A stretch of DNA of 64,000 nucleotides, from the NCBI GenBank assembly GCA_964016885.1, contig OZ024743.1, positions 164,096,719-164,160,718 of the forward strand, read 5' to 3'. The position numbers and the translations under genes are program-made. The notes under the pieces were generated by a model that saw only the letters and a program-made list of their open reading frames with translations, was not told the origin of the DNA and searched no databases. Source of the DNA: Eledone cirrhosa. Taxonomy: Eukaryota > Mollusca > Cephalopoda > Octopoda > Eledonidae. Positions 31,260-42,740 of the stretch are shown in pieces; the first letter of the stretch is position 1, and every line of letters starts with the position of its first letter.

Positions 31260-31375
31260 AATGTGCAGTTGAAGGGATCTGGAGAAGAGATAGACCTATG
31301 AAGACATGTGATGAAATAGTGAAGATGGATTGTATGAAGCTGAATCTCATGACAGATAACAAAGGACAGCAATGA
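31260..31375 (+). pseudogene. LINE C-terminal fragment (LINE-E)
   Basis: Reads roughly VEGIWRRDRPMKTCDEIVK and DCMKLNLM, the RGRPxKTWxExVKxDxxxL signature at the extreme C terminus of non-LTR retrotransposon proteins. Too short to place in a clade. Confidence 0.5.
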
Positions 31376-31923
31376 TTAGTGACATGCAGGACTTGAAAAG
31401 GACTCGCCTTCTCCTCGCCATGATCTTGTTGCTCCTTAGATTCTACTCTCACCATCATTGTACCCTCCTCACTCAGTTACCCCACCATCCCCTCTGCCAG
31501 GACCTTCTTACACCTTTAATATTTCAAGAAACATTAAGAATATTACAAATTTTTGAAAATTAAGTTAACTTACAGTTAACAGTGACAAAGCATGTTTTTT
31601 GTCTATGAAAAGTTGAACATGGAGTTGGAAGAAAGTGGACAGCACCACATGTGAGAACTCACACTTGCCTAAAGTTTTTTATCAGCCAGGAATGTAAATA
31701 ATCTACTTTTAGAAATGTTGAGTGAGTTAATAATTTTTGAAAATTTAAGTTAATTAGGGAAGTTTGTCATTGAATGGGCTCAAAGTTTCTATCAATTGTA
31801 TAGAGATGGGGAATAGCATGGGATTATGATAGGGGACGTAAGAAGGATGATCTATATATAATAGAAGTCATGAGGTTCAAGTGGTGATGTGGGGGAAAGG
31901 AGTGACAATTGTTTATATATATA
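31376..31923. other. No gene recognised
   Basis: AT-rich, with two related purine-rich stretches. No family is recognised. Confidence 0.4.
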
Positions 31924-32385
31924 ATCATCATCACCGTTTTAAGTCCATTTTTCCATGCTTGCATGGGTCAGACACGCCGTCTGCATTTAGAGAAAAGACT
32001 GGCTAGGATTGGCCTCGCTGTGCCTTGCTCTGACTAGACTGTAAATTTGGCCAGGGTTCTTACAGCTGGATGCCCTTCCTAACACCAACCACATTTATAG
32101 TGTGGAACTGGATGGCACTGCTATAAGGAGGGACAGGCCAGTTGGCCACATCAAATTCTTCTCACAGCGAAACCACAGTTTGGAAGCCACAACCATATTT
32201 ACAGTTGTACTGGATGGCACTGCTATGTGAAGCGACAAACAAGTTATTTGCGCCTAACCCTTCTCACAGCAGAACCACATTTTGGGAACCTGGCACTGGA
32301 TGGCACTGCTATGATGATGGACAAGCCAGTTGGCCATGCCACATAAGTGGAATGCAGACCTCTCAACATGTCTAGGAGGTCAGTA
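31924..32385 (-). mobile_element. LINE 3' UTR with three long subrepeats
   Basis: After (ATC)n and the standard antisense LINE tail to about 32107, three units of roughly 90-100 bp follow, each with CTGGATGGCACTGCTATG and ACAAGCCAGTTGGCCA-like or TTCTCACAGC-like parts. The array differs from the 40-bp array at 16700-16880, so it marks another LINE subfamily. Confidence 0.65.
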
Positions 32386-32504
32386 GCTCTGATTCAGTAC
32401 AGATTTGGTCTATGTAAACACCTTCATTCTCAGCTTCTACTCCAGGTCTTGAAATATGTTGCTCAATTAGGCCATTCCTGCTTTTAATATATATATATAT
32501 ATAT

Positions 32505-32850
32505 ATGCATTGAAAACCCCCTTCGGTCACGAATGACCATGTGATTTGCACCTAGAAAGTTTTCCTCTGAGGCACAAGTCCAGGCAAGATCGTTTGAGGA
32601 AGATCAGCAGTCGCCCATGCATACCAGCCTCCCCTCTCCACACCACCGATGATGTCCAAGAGAAAGTATATGGCTGATACAGCTTGGCACCAGTGACATC
32701 GCAATTCATTTCTAGAGCTGAGTAAACTGGAGCAACCTGAAATAAAGTGTCTTGCACAAGGACACAACGCACCACATGATCCGAGAATCGAACTCACAAC
32801 CTTTCGATTGCAAGCCCAATGCTCTAATCATTAAGCTATGCACCTTTATA
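32505..32850 (-). mobile_element. SINE3, full length, antisense
   Basis: The reverse complement starts with a tRNA-like head: A box TAGCTTAATGATTAGAGC and B box GGTTGTGAGTTCGATTCTC. It continues GTGCAAGACACTTTATTTC, GCTCCAGTTTACTCAGCTC, GATGTCACTGGTGCCAAGC and ends CCGAAGGGGGTTTTCAATGC with an AT-repeat tail. It shares its head with 12392-12460 but has its own 3' part. Internal pol III boxes look intact. Confidence 0.75.
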
Positions 32851-32867
32851 TATATATATATATATAT

Positions 32868-35300
32868 AGGACAACTGTATCAATTATTTCTGCTTATGCA
32901 CCCCAATCAGGATTACCAGACGTTACTAATGACAGGTTCTATGAGTCTCTAATGCTTACTACTTCCCAGATACCCAACAGTGACTATATAATTATTGCTG
33001 GTGACCTTAATGGTAATGTTGGACAACATTGTGATGGCTATGATGGTGTCCATGGAGGTTATAGATTTGATACTAGAAATGAGGAAGGCTTCAGGATCCT
33101 GGAATTCTGTGATGCAAATGACCTGACTGTCTGCAACACAAACTTCAAAAAACGTGACAGTCATTTGATCACTTATAGATCAGGGGAGCACACCAGCCAG
33201 ATAGACTTTATCTTTACTAAGTCCCGTCCTTGTGAAGAATGCGCCTCCCAACATAAGTTAATAGTAAGTGACCTCATAGTCAGGGCCAGACATAATTGCT
33301 GGCAGAGCAATACCTTAAGAAGATTATGGAAGTTGAAGAACCCCACAGCCAGTAACAAATTCAAAGGCATATTACTTTAAGGAAGATAGTGGGAATTCCT
33401 GAAAGTTGAAGGCAACTGATGAAATCTGTGGCTGGAGCAGACTGTTAGGCAGGAGGAGAGTGATATGGTGGTGGAACAGTAAGGTGGAGGAGTCCATCAA
33501 GGGCAAAAAGCAGGCATGGAAAGAATGGCAGGACGGGGTTGTAGAGAACACTATCAAGTAGCTAGGAGAGAAGCTAGACAACAGGTATACCTTGCAAAAA
33601 GGGAAGCAGAGGATAGTAAGTTCAAGCATATTCTACAATGTTAGGACCAAAGACGTGAGATATTCAGGGTATGAGGCAATGTCATGTAGAACTGTGATAT
33701 TGTCGGGCAGATGTGTGTCCATAATGACGATGGTGTACTTGCCCTCACTGATAGTGATAGGAAGGTAGCTTGGAAGTATCACTACAAGAGACTACTGAAT
33801 GTGGAGAATGAATGGAATAAAGATAGTCTGCCCCATAATGACCCAATAAAAGGACCAGCTGTGCAAGTTGATGGTAGTGTAGTAAGTAAGGCAATCAAAA
33901 ATATGAAGACAGGCAAGGGAGCTGGGCTTTCAGGGATAGTTGCTGAAATGTTGAAGGTGGAACATACCCGGATAGTAAACCAAGTAATACAAAATAGGGT
34001 CATACCAAATGACTGGCGTAGTAGCATCATCATCAATTGTTACAAGGGCAAAGGAGACGCCCTGGATAGAGGAAACAATAGGGGTATTAAATTAGTTGAC
34101 CATGTCATGAAAGTCACAGAAAGAGTTATTACTCAACTGATTAGAGACCAAATTGATCTAGATGAAATGTAATTCGGGTTTGTGCCAGGTAAAAGTACCA
34201 TGGATGCTCTTTTCCTTGTACAGCAATTACAGGAGAAATACCTAGCTAACAGTAAACCCCTCTACTTAGCTTTTGTTGACCTGGAGAAGGCTTTTGGCAG
34301 AGTCCCACGCACTTGAATCTGGTGCGCTCTTGCAAAACTAGGAGTGGAAGAATGGCTTGTGAGAGCTATACAAGCCATGTATAGAGGAACAGTCAGCAAG
34401 GTTAGAATTAACAAAGAATATAGTGATGAATTTAGCGTAATAGTAGGTATTCACCAAGGCTCCGTCCTTAGCCTCCTCCTATTTAAATAAATAACAGCCC
34501 TTCAGGCTATAACAGAAGGGTTTAAGACCGGCTGCCCATGGGAACTTCTATATGCAGATGATCTAATTCTCATAGCTGAATCAATGGCTGAACTAGAGAG
34601 GAAGTTCCAAACATGGAAGCATGGCCTTGAATCAAAAGGCCTTAGAGTCAACTTGTCTAAGACTAAAGTTCTAGTTTGTAGGAAGGAGAATAGAGCGCAG
34701 GTACCCTCTGGGAAATGGCCATGCTCAGTATATAAGAAAGGAGTAGGCAGAAACTCCATTCTCTGTCCCAAATGCAAACTATGGGTACATAAAAGATGTA
34801 GTGGGATCAGAGGTAAGCTATCTAAGAATGTAGATTTTATATATGGCCAATGCTCAGGTGCAGTAAGTAGCAAGGACCCACTGGATGATATCTCCTTCAA
34901 CTGCCCAGATTGTTCTATAGAAATAGTAGACACCTTCCATTAGCTTCCAAAATCAGCAGTGGAGGAGGGTGCTCTGAAAGTGTAGTAGTCAGAGTTAGAA
35001 CGGGATGGAAAACGTTCAGAGCTAATATCGCTGTTGGCCACAAGGGGTTTTTCTCTAAAAAATGAAAGGCATATTGTATGATGCATGTATACGAACGGCG
35101 ATATTACATGGTAGTGACACTTGGGCATTGTGTGCTGAAGACCTACGTAGATTAGAAAGAAATGAAGCTTGCATGCTCCAATGGATGTGTAATAGTAATG
35201 TGTGCGAGATAAGAGGGAGACTAAGCATAAGAGGTATCAAATGTTGTGTTCTGGGGAGAAGATTGCGTTGGTATGGACATGTGATGCGTATGAAGGATGA
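32868..35300 (+). mobile_element. LINE-A copy 3, 5' segment (endonuclease to C-terminal domain)
   Basis: Begins inside the APE-type endonuclease, in frame from 32838: VSIISAYAPQSGLPD, IAGDLNGNVGQH, NTNFKKRDSHLITYRSGEH, SQIDFIF and SDLIVRARH, with the usual catalytic Asp/Asn pair in GDLNG. The linker (33370-33780) and RT follow: DRGNNRGIKLVDHVMKVTE, then after a stop at 34170 FGFVPGKSTMDALF, YLAFVDLEKAF and YADD at 34551-34562. An almost intact PHD-like finger (34716-34860) and the start of the C-terminal domain (35062-35299) come next. It is broken off at 35300 by the nested LINE-B and resumes at 37448. Several in-frame stops make it inactive. Confidence 0.85.
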
Positions 35301-37447
35301 CATCATCATCATTTTATGTCCACTTTTCCCTGCTTGCAAGGGTGGGACGGGTCCTATTCAGCACAGCATCTCTCCACTTGTCACGGACCTTCGTCATCTC
35401 CACCGTGAGCTTCAGCGATCTAAGGTCTGCTCTCACCACCTCCGCCCATGTTTTTTGTGGTCTTCCTCTACTACGTCTTCCTTTCTTGGCACTTCTTCAC
35501 CCATCGGTCATCCTCCATGCGCATCACATGACCATACCATCGCAGTCTCCCCTCCCGCACACTACAATTTATCTCTCAACACATCCATGCTCAGTCATTC
35601 ACGCACATTGACATTACACATCCAACGGAGCTTGCTTGCCTCGTTTCTCTCCAGCCGTCGCATATCCTCTGCAGTTACTGCCCATGTCTCACTACCTTGC
35701 AGCATCGCGCACCTCACACAGGCATCATATAACCGGCCTTTCGTACGCAGAGAGAAACCCTTCTTCGTCAGCAGAGGAAGCAGCTCCTTAAACTTCTTCC
35801 AACCCGTCCTTATTCTAGATACTATGGCCTTGGAACACCCCCTCCCATGCTGATCTGATCACCTAGGTACCGTAAGCTATCAACCACTTCTACAGCACCG
35901 ACCTGTATTTGAAAAATGTGTTTATCAATGTGACTTCTACTGTCAAATTTCCCTGTACATCTACTGCATACGTATTTCTGCCCACCTGTTAGTTTGCCTG
36001 CTATTCCACTACATCTCTTGTGTACCCAAGATCTGCATTGTGTACATATTATAGAATTTATGCCAGTTCCTTTTCTGCATATCGAACATGACCATTTCCC
36101 TGACGGAATCAAAGTTTTGTCCTCTTTTCTACTCATCAACACTTTTGTCTTAGTTAGGTTCACTCTCAGTCCTCTTGATTCCAACTGCTGTTTCCATAGC
36201 CAGAATTTATTCTCTAGCTCCTCTACTAATTCTGCTATAAGAACCAGATCGTCAGCATAGAGAAGTTCCCATGGACAGCCAGTCTTAAACTCATCTGTTA
36301 TGGCTTGGAGGACTATAATGAACAAGAGCGAGCTGAGGACCGAACCATGATTTACTCCTACTTGTATCTGTAATTCCTCACTAAAATCCATTCCTACCCT
36401 GACTTTACTGACAGTACCTCTGTACAAAGTTTGCACTGTCCTCACAAGCCATTCCTCAACACCTAGTTTCCTTAGGGACCACCAGATGACAGATCGAGGT
36501 ACCCTATCAAAGGCTAAGTATAGTGGCTTATTTTTTCTTCTCTAAGAACCTCTCTTGCAATTGTCTCACCAAGAAGAGGGCATCTGTTGTACTCTTCCCA
36601 GACACAAAACCAAACTGCATCTCATCTAGTTTGACCCTTTCTCTAATTAGTTGCGCTAATATCCTTTCTGCCACTTTCATAACCTGATCCATCAGTTTCA
36701 TACCTCTATAATTGCTGCTCTCCAGAGCATCCCCTTTAGCAATTTCTGAGAATACTGCTGCAACCTGTTTAGTGCCTACGTCCCCTGATGCCTTCAGCAT
36801 CTCAGCAACTATCTCCGATGGTCCAGAAGCCTTACCATTTTTCATTTCCTTAATTGCCTCTTGGACTCTATATTCGTCAATCACAATAGCTGGTCCCTCT
36901 GTCGGATCTACTGAGAGTAATTTCTCTCTCTCCCATTCGTTCTCCACATTCATCAGTCTCTCATAATGACATTTCTAGGCCTTTTTTTTCTGATCATTCA
37001 TGACACTAAGTACACCGGCATCATTCCGGCCACATTTATCTCCAACAACATCCTGATTTGCATTGACACACTGCCTTGCAATGCGGAACACCGCACGCCT
37101 CTGATCTTCCCATCGCAGAACATTGGCAAACCTCCTACTATCAGCCTCCCTGTGTGCTAAGTACACCTGTCACGTCTAGCTTCTCTCTTAGCGGCTGTAT
37201 ATCTTCTCTACTCCCACCCTTTTTCCAAGCATTCCATGCTAGTCTTTTGTCTCTAATGGCCCTATCTACTGTGCTGTTCTACCACCAGGTCACTCTCTGT
37301 CTGGTTGAAACTCTGCTCCACCCACAAGTTTTATCAGTAGCCTGCAGTAAGTTGTCACGTAAGAAATTCCAGTCATCATCTATGTCATACAACTCTAAAT
37401 CGTCTTCTTTTTCATCATACACATCTTGAAGGGCTTTCCTAAATTTG
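35301..37447 (-). mobile_element. LINE-B copy 1 nested in LINE-A
   Basis: Minus-strand LINE with its 3' (CAT)n end at 35301 and a 5' truncation at about 37447, within the region before the RT linker. Coding pieces: DLELYDIDDDWNFLRDNLLQ (37400), LRWEDQRRAVFRIARQCV (37100), VDPTEGPAIVIDEYRVQEAI (36900), YRGMKLMDQVMKVAERIL, FGFVSGKSTTDALFLVRQL, GSVLSSLLFIIVLQAI, and YADD at 36248-36259. A PHD-like finger follows (CSICRKGTG, CTQCRSWVHKRC, CSRCTG; 36095 to 35955), then the C-terminal domain to about 35560. It differs from LINE-A in many residues, so it is a sister subfamily. Frame breaks occur near 36500 and 36960. Confidence 0.85.
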
Positions 37448-37940
37448 CAGTTGTATAAAAAAGTGCAGGGCAATGAAAATTGATGGAAGTTAAGGAGTGG
37501 GTAGACCAAGAAAAACCTGGGGCGAGGTGTTAAAAACTGACCTTGTCCACCTAGACATCTCTAAGACAATGACACTGGATCGAGACCTTTGGTGCCATGC
37601 AGTTGTACAGAAGGCCCGACTGCCATTGCATAAAAACCTACAGTTAGTAGGCACCTCTTAACTCAATGTACACACCCTACCTCTCCCGTTGGGTCCACTG
37701 TGTCAATGACAACAGACCACACTGCAAGGTGGCCGTGTAGGAGACATGGTGAAAAGGCTCCCAGTCCACACTGTAAATGTGGTTGGTGTTAGGAAAGGCA
37801 TCGAGCTATAAAAAGAAACCTGCCAGAGACGCTTCCGTGCGAACGAGACATGGTCTCCTGACCATTCCCACATCAAATGGAACAAAACCGTCTAACCCAT
37901 TCTAGCGTGGAAGATGGACGTTAACGATGAGGATGAAGAG
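37448..37940 (+). mobile_element. LINE-A copy 3, 3' segment
   Basis: Resumes the LINE-A C-terminal coding region exactly where it broke at 35300: TTGTATAAAAAAGTGCAGGG, then VGRPRKTW-like and LKTDL-like residues, MTLDRDLW-like residues, the 3' UTR with GGCCGTGTAGGAGACATGG and GTTAGGAAAGGCATC, and an end AGCGTGGAAGATGGACGTTAACGATGA. Confidence 0.85.
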
Positions 37941-37965
37941 TGTTGAAGCATTGTGGGATAATAAA

Positions 37966-38290
37966 AATGGTCGTTTTGGAAGCCTCAACAATGCAGATGG
38001 GTAAATCTCCGGGTAACAGAAATGAGAGAGATGTAAGAGGAAATGTAGAATGAGACATAGAGAGATTATAAAGGAATGTAGGAAAAGTGTAAAAAATAAT
38101 AACACAAAATAGAGTTACCTTGGAAGTGATTTAATAGTCCCTATATTTTGGATTTCGCATCCATCAACTGGGGGTTTTCTGAGGGGAAAAAGTTATGTCA
38201 GAGCGAGACAACACGTGGCCTCCGCTGTTTACCATGTGCCTATAACTGAACTACTCACTCTAGGCTGTGGAATAGCTGCAGTCAAACAAA
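37966..38290 (+). repeat. PLE2 left inverted arm
   Basis: Reverse complement of 40737-41084 with moderate divergence. Shared landmarks from the outside in: AAATGGTCGTTTTGGAA, GAGAGAGATGTAAGAGGAA, AAAAGTGTAAAAAATAATA, GTTACCTTGGAAGTGATTTA, CATCCATCAACTGGGGGTT, GTGGCCTCCGCT and AACTGAACTACTC. Confidence 0.85.
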
Positions 38291-40736
38291 GTTCGAGGCA
38301 GTTCTTCTATGTTAGAGTAGTGGGGTGGTGATGTGTCAAAGTGTACGCGTCTTCGCTGTCAATTCCTTACGTTTAGTCTGTGATAGTGGAGGTCACTGGC
38401 AGGCTTGGTAATGGTAGTCTGCCTGCCTGTTGTCTGTCGATTGGTGGGTGGCGGGCATGATATACACACAACAATCACTTGATTTTCACTATGTGTGTTG
38501 TTGTTTCATTTGTATACACCAGCCATCTTGTCTCACTTCTCTCGGATTGATTATTGATTTGTGTTCCGAGGCGTTTGATACAGAGTGCCGACATTGTGTT
38601 CCGTCGCTAACACTGTGACAATGGGCCTTCCATCTTTGTTTCCGCATTTCATTATGTGTTTCTAGAAAGACGAGGCCCTGGTGTTGATGTGTTCCTTGAT
38701 CCGGACATGTAGTGGCCGGATGGTGCTACCAATGTAGAATTCATTACGCTTGCCACATTCGATCTTGTATATGACATACGTGTGTAAGCAACAGTTCGTC
38801 TGACGTATCGGACAGTTGCTGAGGGAATACACATCAACTGACTTGTCAGGTTTCCATAGGGAGGGCCAAGTGGATATCGAGGCCCTCTCTCCGTATGGCC
38901 CTGTAGATAGCATTGGTGGTCTTGCCCAGGTGCGGGATCTTACGGAAGCACTTACCTTTCGTGTTTCTCTACCTCATGTGTCTGGTGTCCCTTACTCTGC
39001 TTGTAAATGATGTTGGGTATCCATTCGTCTCCAGCACCCTGTGGAATCGCTTGGTATGGGTGACACCACTCACGGGATCGCTGCTTCTATTTTTAATCTG
39101 CGTGATCTCATTCGTGATGTACCCTCTTTTAGCATTGTTAGGGAGGGCAGATTTGTAGTGGACGAACAAGTCCCTGCAGGCCACCTTGCGGTAAAAGTTG
39201 GTGTTGATCTCTTCCTGTTCCGTGATGTTGATTCGAAAGTCGAGGAGGGCAAGGGACCTGTTGTCGTTGGGATTCTCAACACTGAAGTTAATATTCTCGC
39301 CATCTCCTGGGAAGATGTGAGGATGAGGATGTCATCCACGTATCTTGAGAAGAAGGCAACAGCGTTGGTGTGGCAGGTGTTGAGTGCCTTGCGTTCTAGG
39401 CTGTCCATATACAAGGTCTGCTGGTATGTGTGGTCGAGAAAATTCAAATATGTGTTCTCAACAACAATGGATAGGAGTTGGTTGATGTCAGTGGGGGTGA
39501 GCCCAAAGCAGTGTAGGTGGGTAGACTGGACACGTTCTGTCAGTATATTGACGGCCACATTAAGGCTGAAAGCATATCTGTTATCCCTTTGGTGTCGGGA
39601 TCCATTTGGTGTAGACGCTCCAAGACTTCCTCGGAACTGTTGACATGTCCCAGTAGGGGTTTTAGTATTTTGGCTAGGAGCCATGAAATTTGGTAGAGCG
39701 GTCCTTCCACGCTCGATACAATAGGCGTGATTTTCAGGTCGGGTCCCTGTTTGTGGGTTTTCACGAGGTGATAGGAGGGTAGTCTACTGTTTCTCGTGAG
39801 GAGGTTGTTTCTAAGCTTCTTCAGGACTTTCTGCCGGTCGCATATGTTGGTCGAAGTGGTGTTGATCTGTGCAGGAGTGATCCTCTGACCTTAGAGTAGA
39901 GGATGTCATCGTCAAGGTGTTGGAGAGCTAGGGTCTTGTAGGTCTCTCTGTTGATGAATTCCTTTCCCTTGTCGAATGGGAAGTAGATGAGGTTCCTCGA
40001 TTTCAGGTTGGTGAGAGTGGTGAGTTGTGATTTAGTAAAGTTGTGTGTTGTGCGTTTATGTAGGATGTCGGAGATAGTGTTTCAACCTGTGGAGTTTAGT
40101 GTCGAGTTTGTGGTTGGTGGGTGGGGAGTGAAGAGGGTTGTCAAGGTACGTGGGTAACTTGGGGCATGTTGTGTAAGTACTGTCATTTTCCGTGGTACTG
40201 TTGATGGCGGTCACCCATTTAAGTTGGTAGGCAGTTCAGCAGAAATTGGCTTCGATGTGGAGTTTAAGTCTGTCGTTGTGAGGGTACCGGTTCGGTCGGT
40301 GACCAGGTGCATCGCATCGTTGAGGTGTGGCTCGGTGTTGGTGGATGCAGCGGTGGCGATTGTTATGTTGCTGTCCATTATGTGGTCCTGGACTGACTGT
40401 CTGTTAGTCTCAGTGTTTTCGATGTGGAATTTATGCAAGGTCCACTCAAATTTTCACTTGAGCCATTTCTTTTCATGTTGGACTCTGGAGTGGTAAGACT
40501 GGTCAATTGCTTTTGTGGTTTTAAGGAGCAAGTCGTTAGGTGTCAGTTTTAAGTGTTGTGTCCGCTCTTAGAGTGTCCGTTTATGGATGTGCAATTGACG
40601 GTGATGTCACAGGATCTTCTTGATACATAAGCGGTGTATGCGGCTAGCGGTGTTTTCAAAGGCTGGTGTTGTAAGCATCCTGGTAAACAGATCTTCTTGA
40701 TGGTGGTGGAGATATCATCGTTCTTTTGGCAGCCAA

Positions 40737-41084
40737 CTTTGTCCATTTCTGACAGCAGCTATCGGGCACGCACACGCACCCGATAGAGTAGTTCAGTTGT
40801 AGGCACACAGTAAATAGCGGAGGCCACATGTTGTCCTTCTCCGACAACTTTTCCCCCTTGGAAAACCCCCAGTTGATGGATGCAAAATCCGAAATATAGA
40901 GACTATTAAATCACTTCCAAGGTAACTCTATCTCGTGTTATTATTTTTTACACTTTTTCTATGTCCCTTTATACGCTCTCTGTGTCTCTTTCAACACTTC
41001 CTCTTACATCTCTCTCTCATTACCATCTGATTCTGTTACCCCAAGATTTACTCATTTGCATTCCAAAACGACCATTTATATATA
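40737..41084 (-). repeat. PLE2 right inverted arm
   Basis: Mirror image of 37966-38290. It contains AACCCCCAGTTGATGGATGC followed by AAAATCCGAAATATAGAG, a candidate degenerate hammerhead-like fold, enclosed by CCTTGGAA (40854-40861) and TTCCAAGG (40914-40922). A TA microsatellite starts immediately outside. Confidence 0.85.
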
Positions 41085-41086
41085 TA

Positions 41087-41135
<49 letters not shown>

Positions 41136-41621
41136 AGAGAGAGACAGAGAGAGCGAGCGCGAGCGAGTAATGCTGTGTTTGTGTGTTGGTTGGTGTGGCA
41201 GGAATGTTTGTAGTAATAAACTTAGGTATAATGGGTGAAGTTTGAACGTATAAGGTTGATGTGTCCCATATAAAATGGTGTTTGAAATATCATAGTGAAT
41301 GAACAATAAACTAAAATCGCTACTTTAATAATTTTATTACTAAATAACTTGCTACAAGGTTCTTGTGATAAGATAGGAAAACAAAGACATTCAAAGTTGA
41401 AGGAAAACCCGATATCCATAGTTGACTTATGTGATATGTATGAGTGTGTGCATAGTCCAAAAAAGAGGATATTCACAGTTGATGAATGGGTCTAACCTTT
41501 GTTGAAGTGCTAATGGGAATATCGCTGTCTCACCCACTGGCTAAAGTGAGTGTCTGATTGATGACTACATAGCTTTGTTATTACTGGAACAAACAGAGGA
41601 GGGCAGAATGAATTTGATGAA
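41085..41621. other. (TA)n tract and unassigned sequence
   Basis: TA repeat to 41131, a GAGAGA-rich patch to 41170, then AT-rich sequence with no recognised gene. Confidence 0.5.
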
Positions 41622-41738
41622 ACCACAACTATCTACCACAACTATCTACCACAACTACCTACCACAACTATCTACCACAACTATCTACCACAACTATCTA
41701 CCACAACTATCTACCACAACTATCTACCACAACTATCT
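41622..41738. repeat. 13-bp minisatellite, nine units
   Basis: Unit ACCACAACTATCT repeated nine times over 117 bp, with a single substitution in one unit (CTACCT for CTATCT). No coding role is apparent. Confidence 0.95.
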
Positions 41739-42084
41739 CAGATGAACTCCAGTTGGCCAATTTCCCAGATAAGCTGGCAATAGTAGTGCCAAACGAAGGA
41801 ATTGAACTTCTATGATGCCAAAAGGTCAGCATGTATAGTCATACTGACCTACTTAGGCCAACATGAGAACAAAAGTTCAAATCAGACCAATTGCATTCGC
41901 TACACACACACACATATATATATATATATATGCTCTCCTGTATGAGATACATGGCAAATTGGCATATAACTTCCTAGGTACTCAGTTTCCCAAAGTGAGT
42001 CAATTTCACCTCATTCATTTGCCTCATTCATCAGCCTGATTACATATATGTATGTGTGTGTGTCTGTATTATTATATAACTCGT

Positions 42085-42186
42085 CAAGGTTAGCTTTGCC
42101 TTTCATCCTTACGGGGTCGATAAAGTAACGCACCAGTAATACACTGGGGTAATTGCTGGCCTTGTGCCAAAAGTAGAAACGATTAT
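42085..42186 (+). mobile_element. SINE1, 3' half
   Basis: CAAGGTTAGCTTTGCCTTTC, TACGGGGTCGATAAAGTAAC, TGCTGGCCTTGTGCC, AAAGTAGAAACGATTA. The tRNA-like head is missing. Confidence 0.75.
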
Positions 42187-42193
42187 TAGATAT

Positions 42194-42245
42194 TTCTGGC
42201 AATATTACCCTCCCTAAATATAACAATATTTGTTTCAACACGTGT
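42194..42245 (-). repeat. Fragment of the foldback element family
   Basis: TTCTGGCAATATTACCCTCC and AATATTTGTTTCAACACGTG are the antisense of the left arm at 54370-54440, with about 13 bp missing between them. Confidence 0.6.
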
Positions 42246-42370
42246 GTGTGTGTGTTTAATGAAGTTATCCGTCTAGCCCAGCCAGTATCCAATGAATTTA
42301 CAAAAATCGTATGTTGTAAATCCGAATTTGTAACCCAGAGTTGACACTATATGTTAATCTATATATAATA

Positions 42371-42740
42371 CTAGTAGAGGTACCCGGCGTTGCTCGGGTA
42401 TTAAATAGCAGTTGTGTATACCATTTATGTCAATACTTCAAAATGGGGTTCCTGCCCCCAGGGGTCCCCTACTCAATATGTGCCAATTCTGAGAGTTCAC
42501 ATTCATCTGTAGGACAAACGTAGCCCATGTGTCAAGTTTTGTGAAAATCGGTTGCGAACTCCAGAAGTTATGACGTTTTGTTGCACTGCACTGCAGTGCT
42601 TCCAGTCGACTCCAAGGAAGTGGTTAAAGGGGGTTATCTGCCGGGAGGCCCTATAATCAATATCTGGAAAAATGAAAGTGCCCATGACCATCTGGAGTAC
42701 ATAAGTACTCTATGTCTTAAGTTTGGTGAAAATACTGTAG
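42371..42740 (-). mobile_element. Helitron 3' end (Hel3a), antisense
   Basis: Read on the minus strand, the element ends in a hairpin ACCCG...CGGGT (42382-42399), then TACCTCTACTAG with terminal CTAG at 42371-42374 and a following T. The body to the right (GTTCCTGCCCCCAGGGGTCC, GTCAAGTTTTGTGAAAATCG) is non-coding sequence of the kind found in Helitrons. The 5' end was not found. Confidence 0.6.

Larger units (their letters stand above)
37966..41084 (-). mobile_element. PLE2: Penelope-like element with inverted terminal repeats
   Basis: Coding remnants on the minus strand run from the right. 40438-40211 is the N-terminal part. 39764-39540 has MKTHKQGPDLKITPIVSS and ILKPLLGHVNSSEEVLERL, the RT fingers. 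39684-39070 has FGLTPTDINQLLSIVVENTY, YMDSLERKAL and the catalytic RYVDDILILT (YVDD at 39331-39342). 38913-38652 has the CP-x-C connector and a GIY-YIG nuclease, YVIYKIECGKRNEFYIGST with RPLHVRIKEH. RT plus C-terminal GIY-YIG defines Penelope-like elements. The segment usually carrying RT motif B (the GSP region) is absent between NTY...YQQ and YMDSLE, and frameshifts separate the pieces, so it is inactive. Long inverted arms bound it on both sides (37966-38290 and 40737-41084). Confidence 0.85.

Noticed and set aside
35062..35853. 263-codon plus-strand frame
   Set aside because: First third is the LINE-A C-terminal domain, the rest is antisense LINE-B read through the nested junction; not one protein.
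39041..39643. 200-codon plus-strand frame
   Set aside because: Antisense of the PLE2 RT; the minus strand carries RYVDD and other RT residues.
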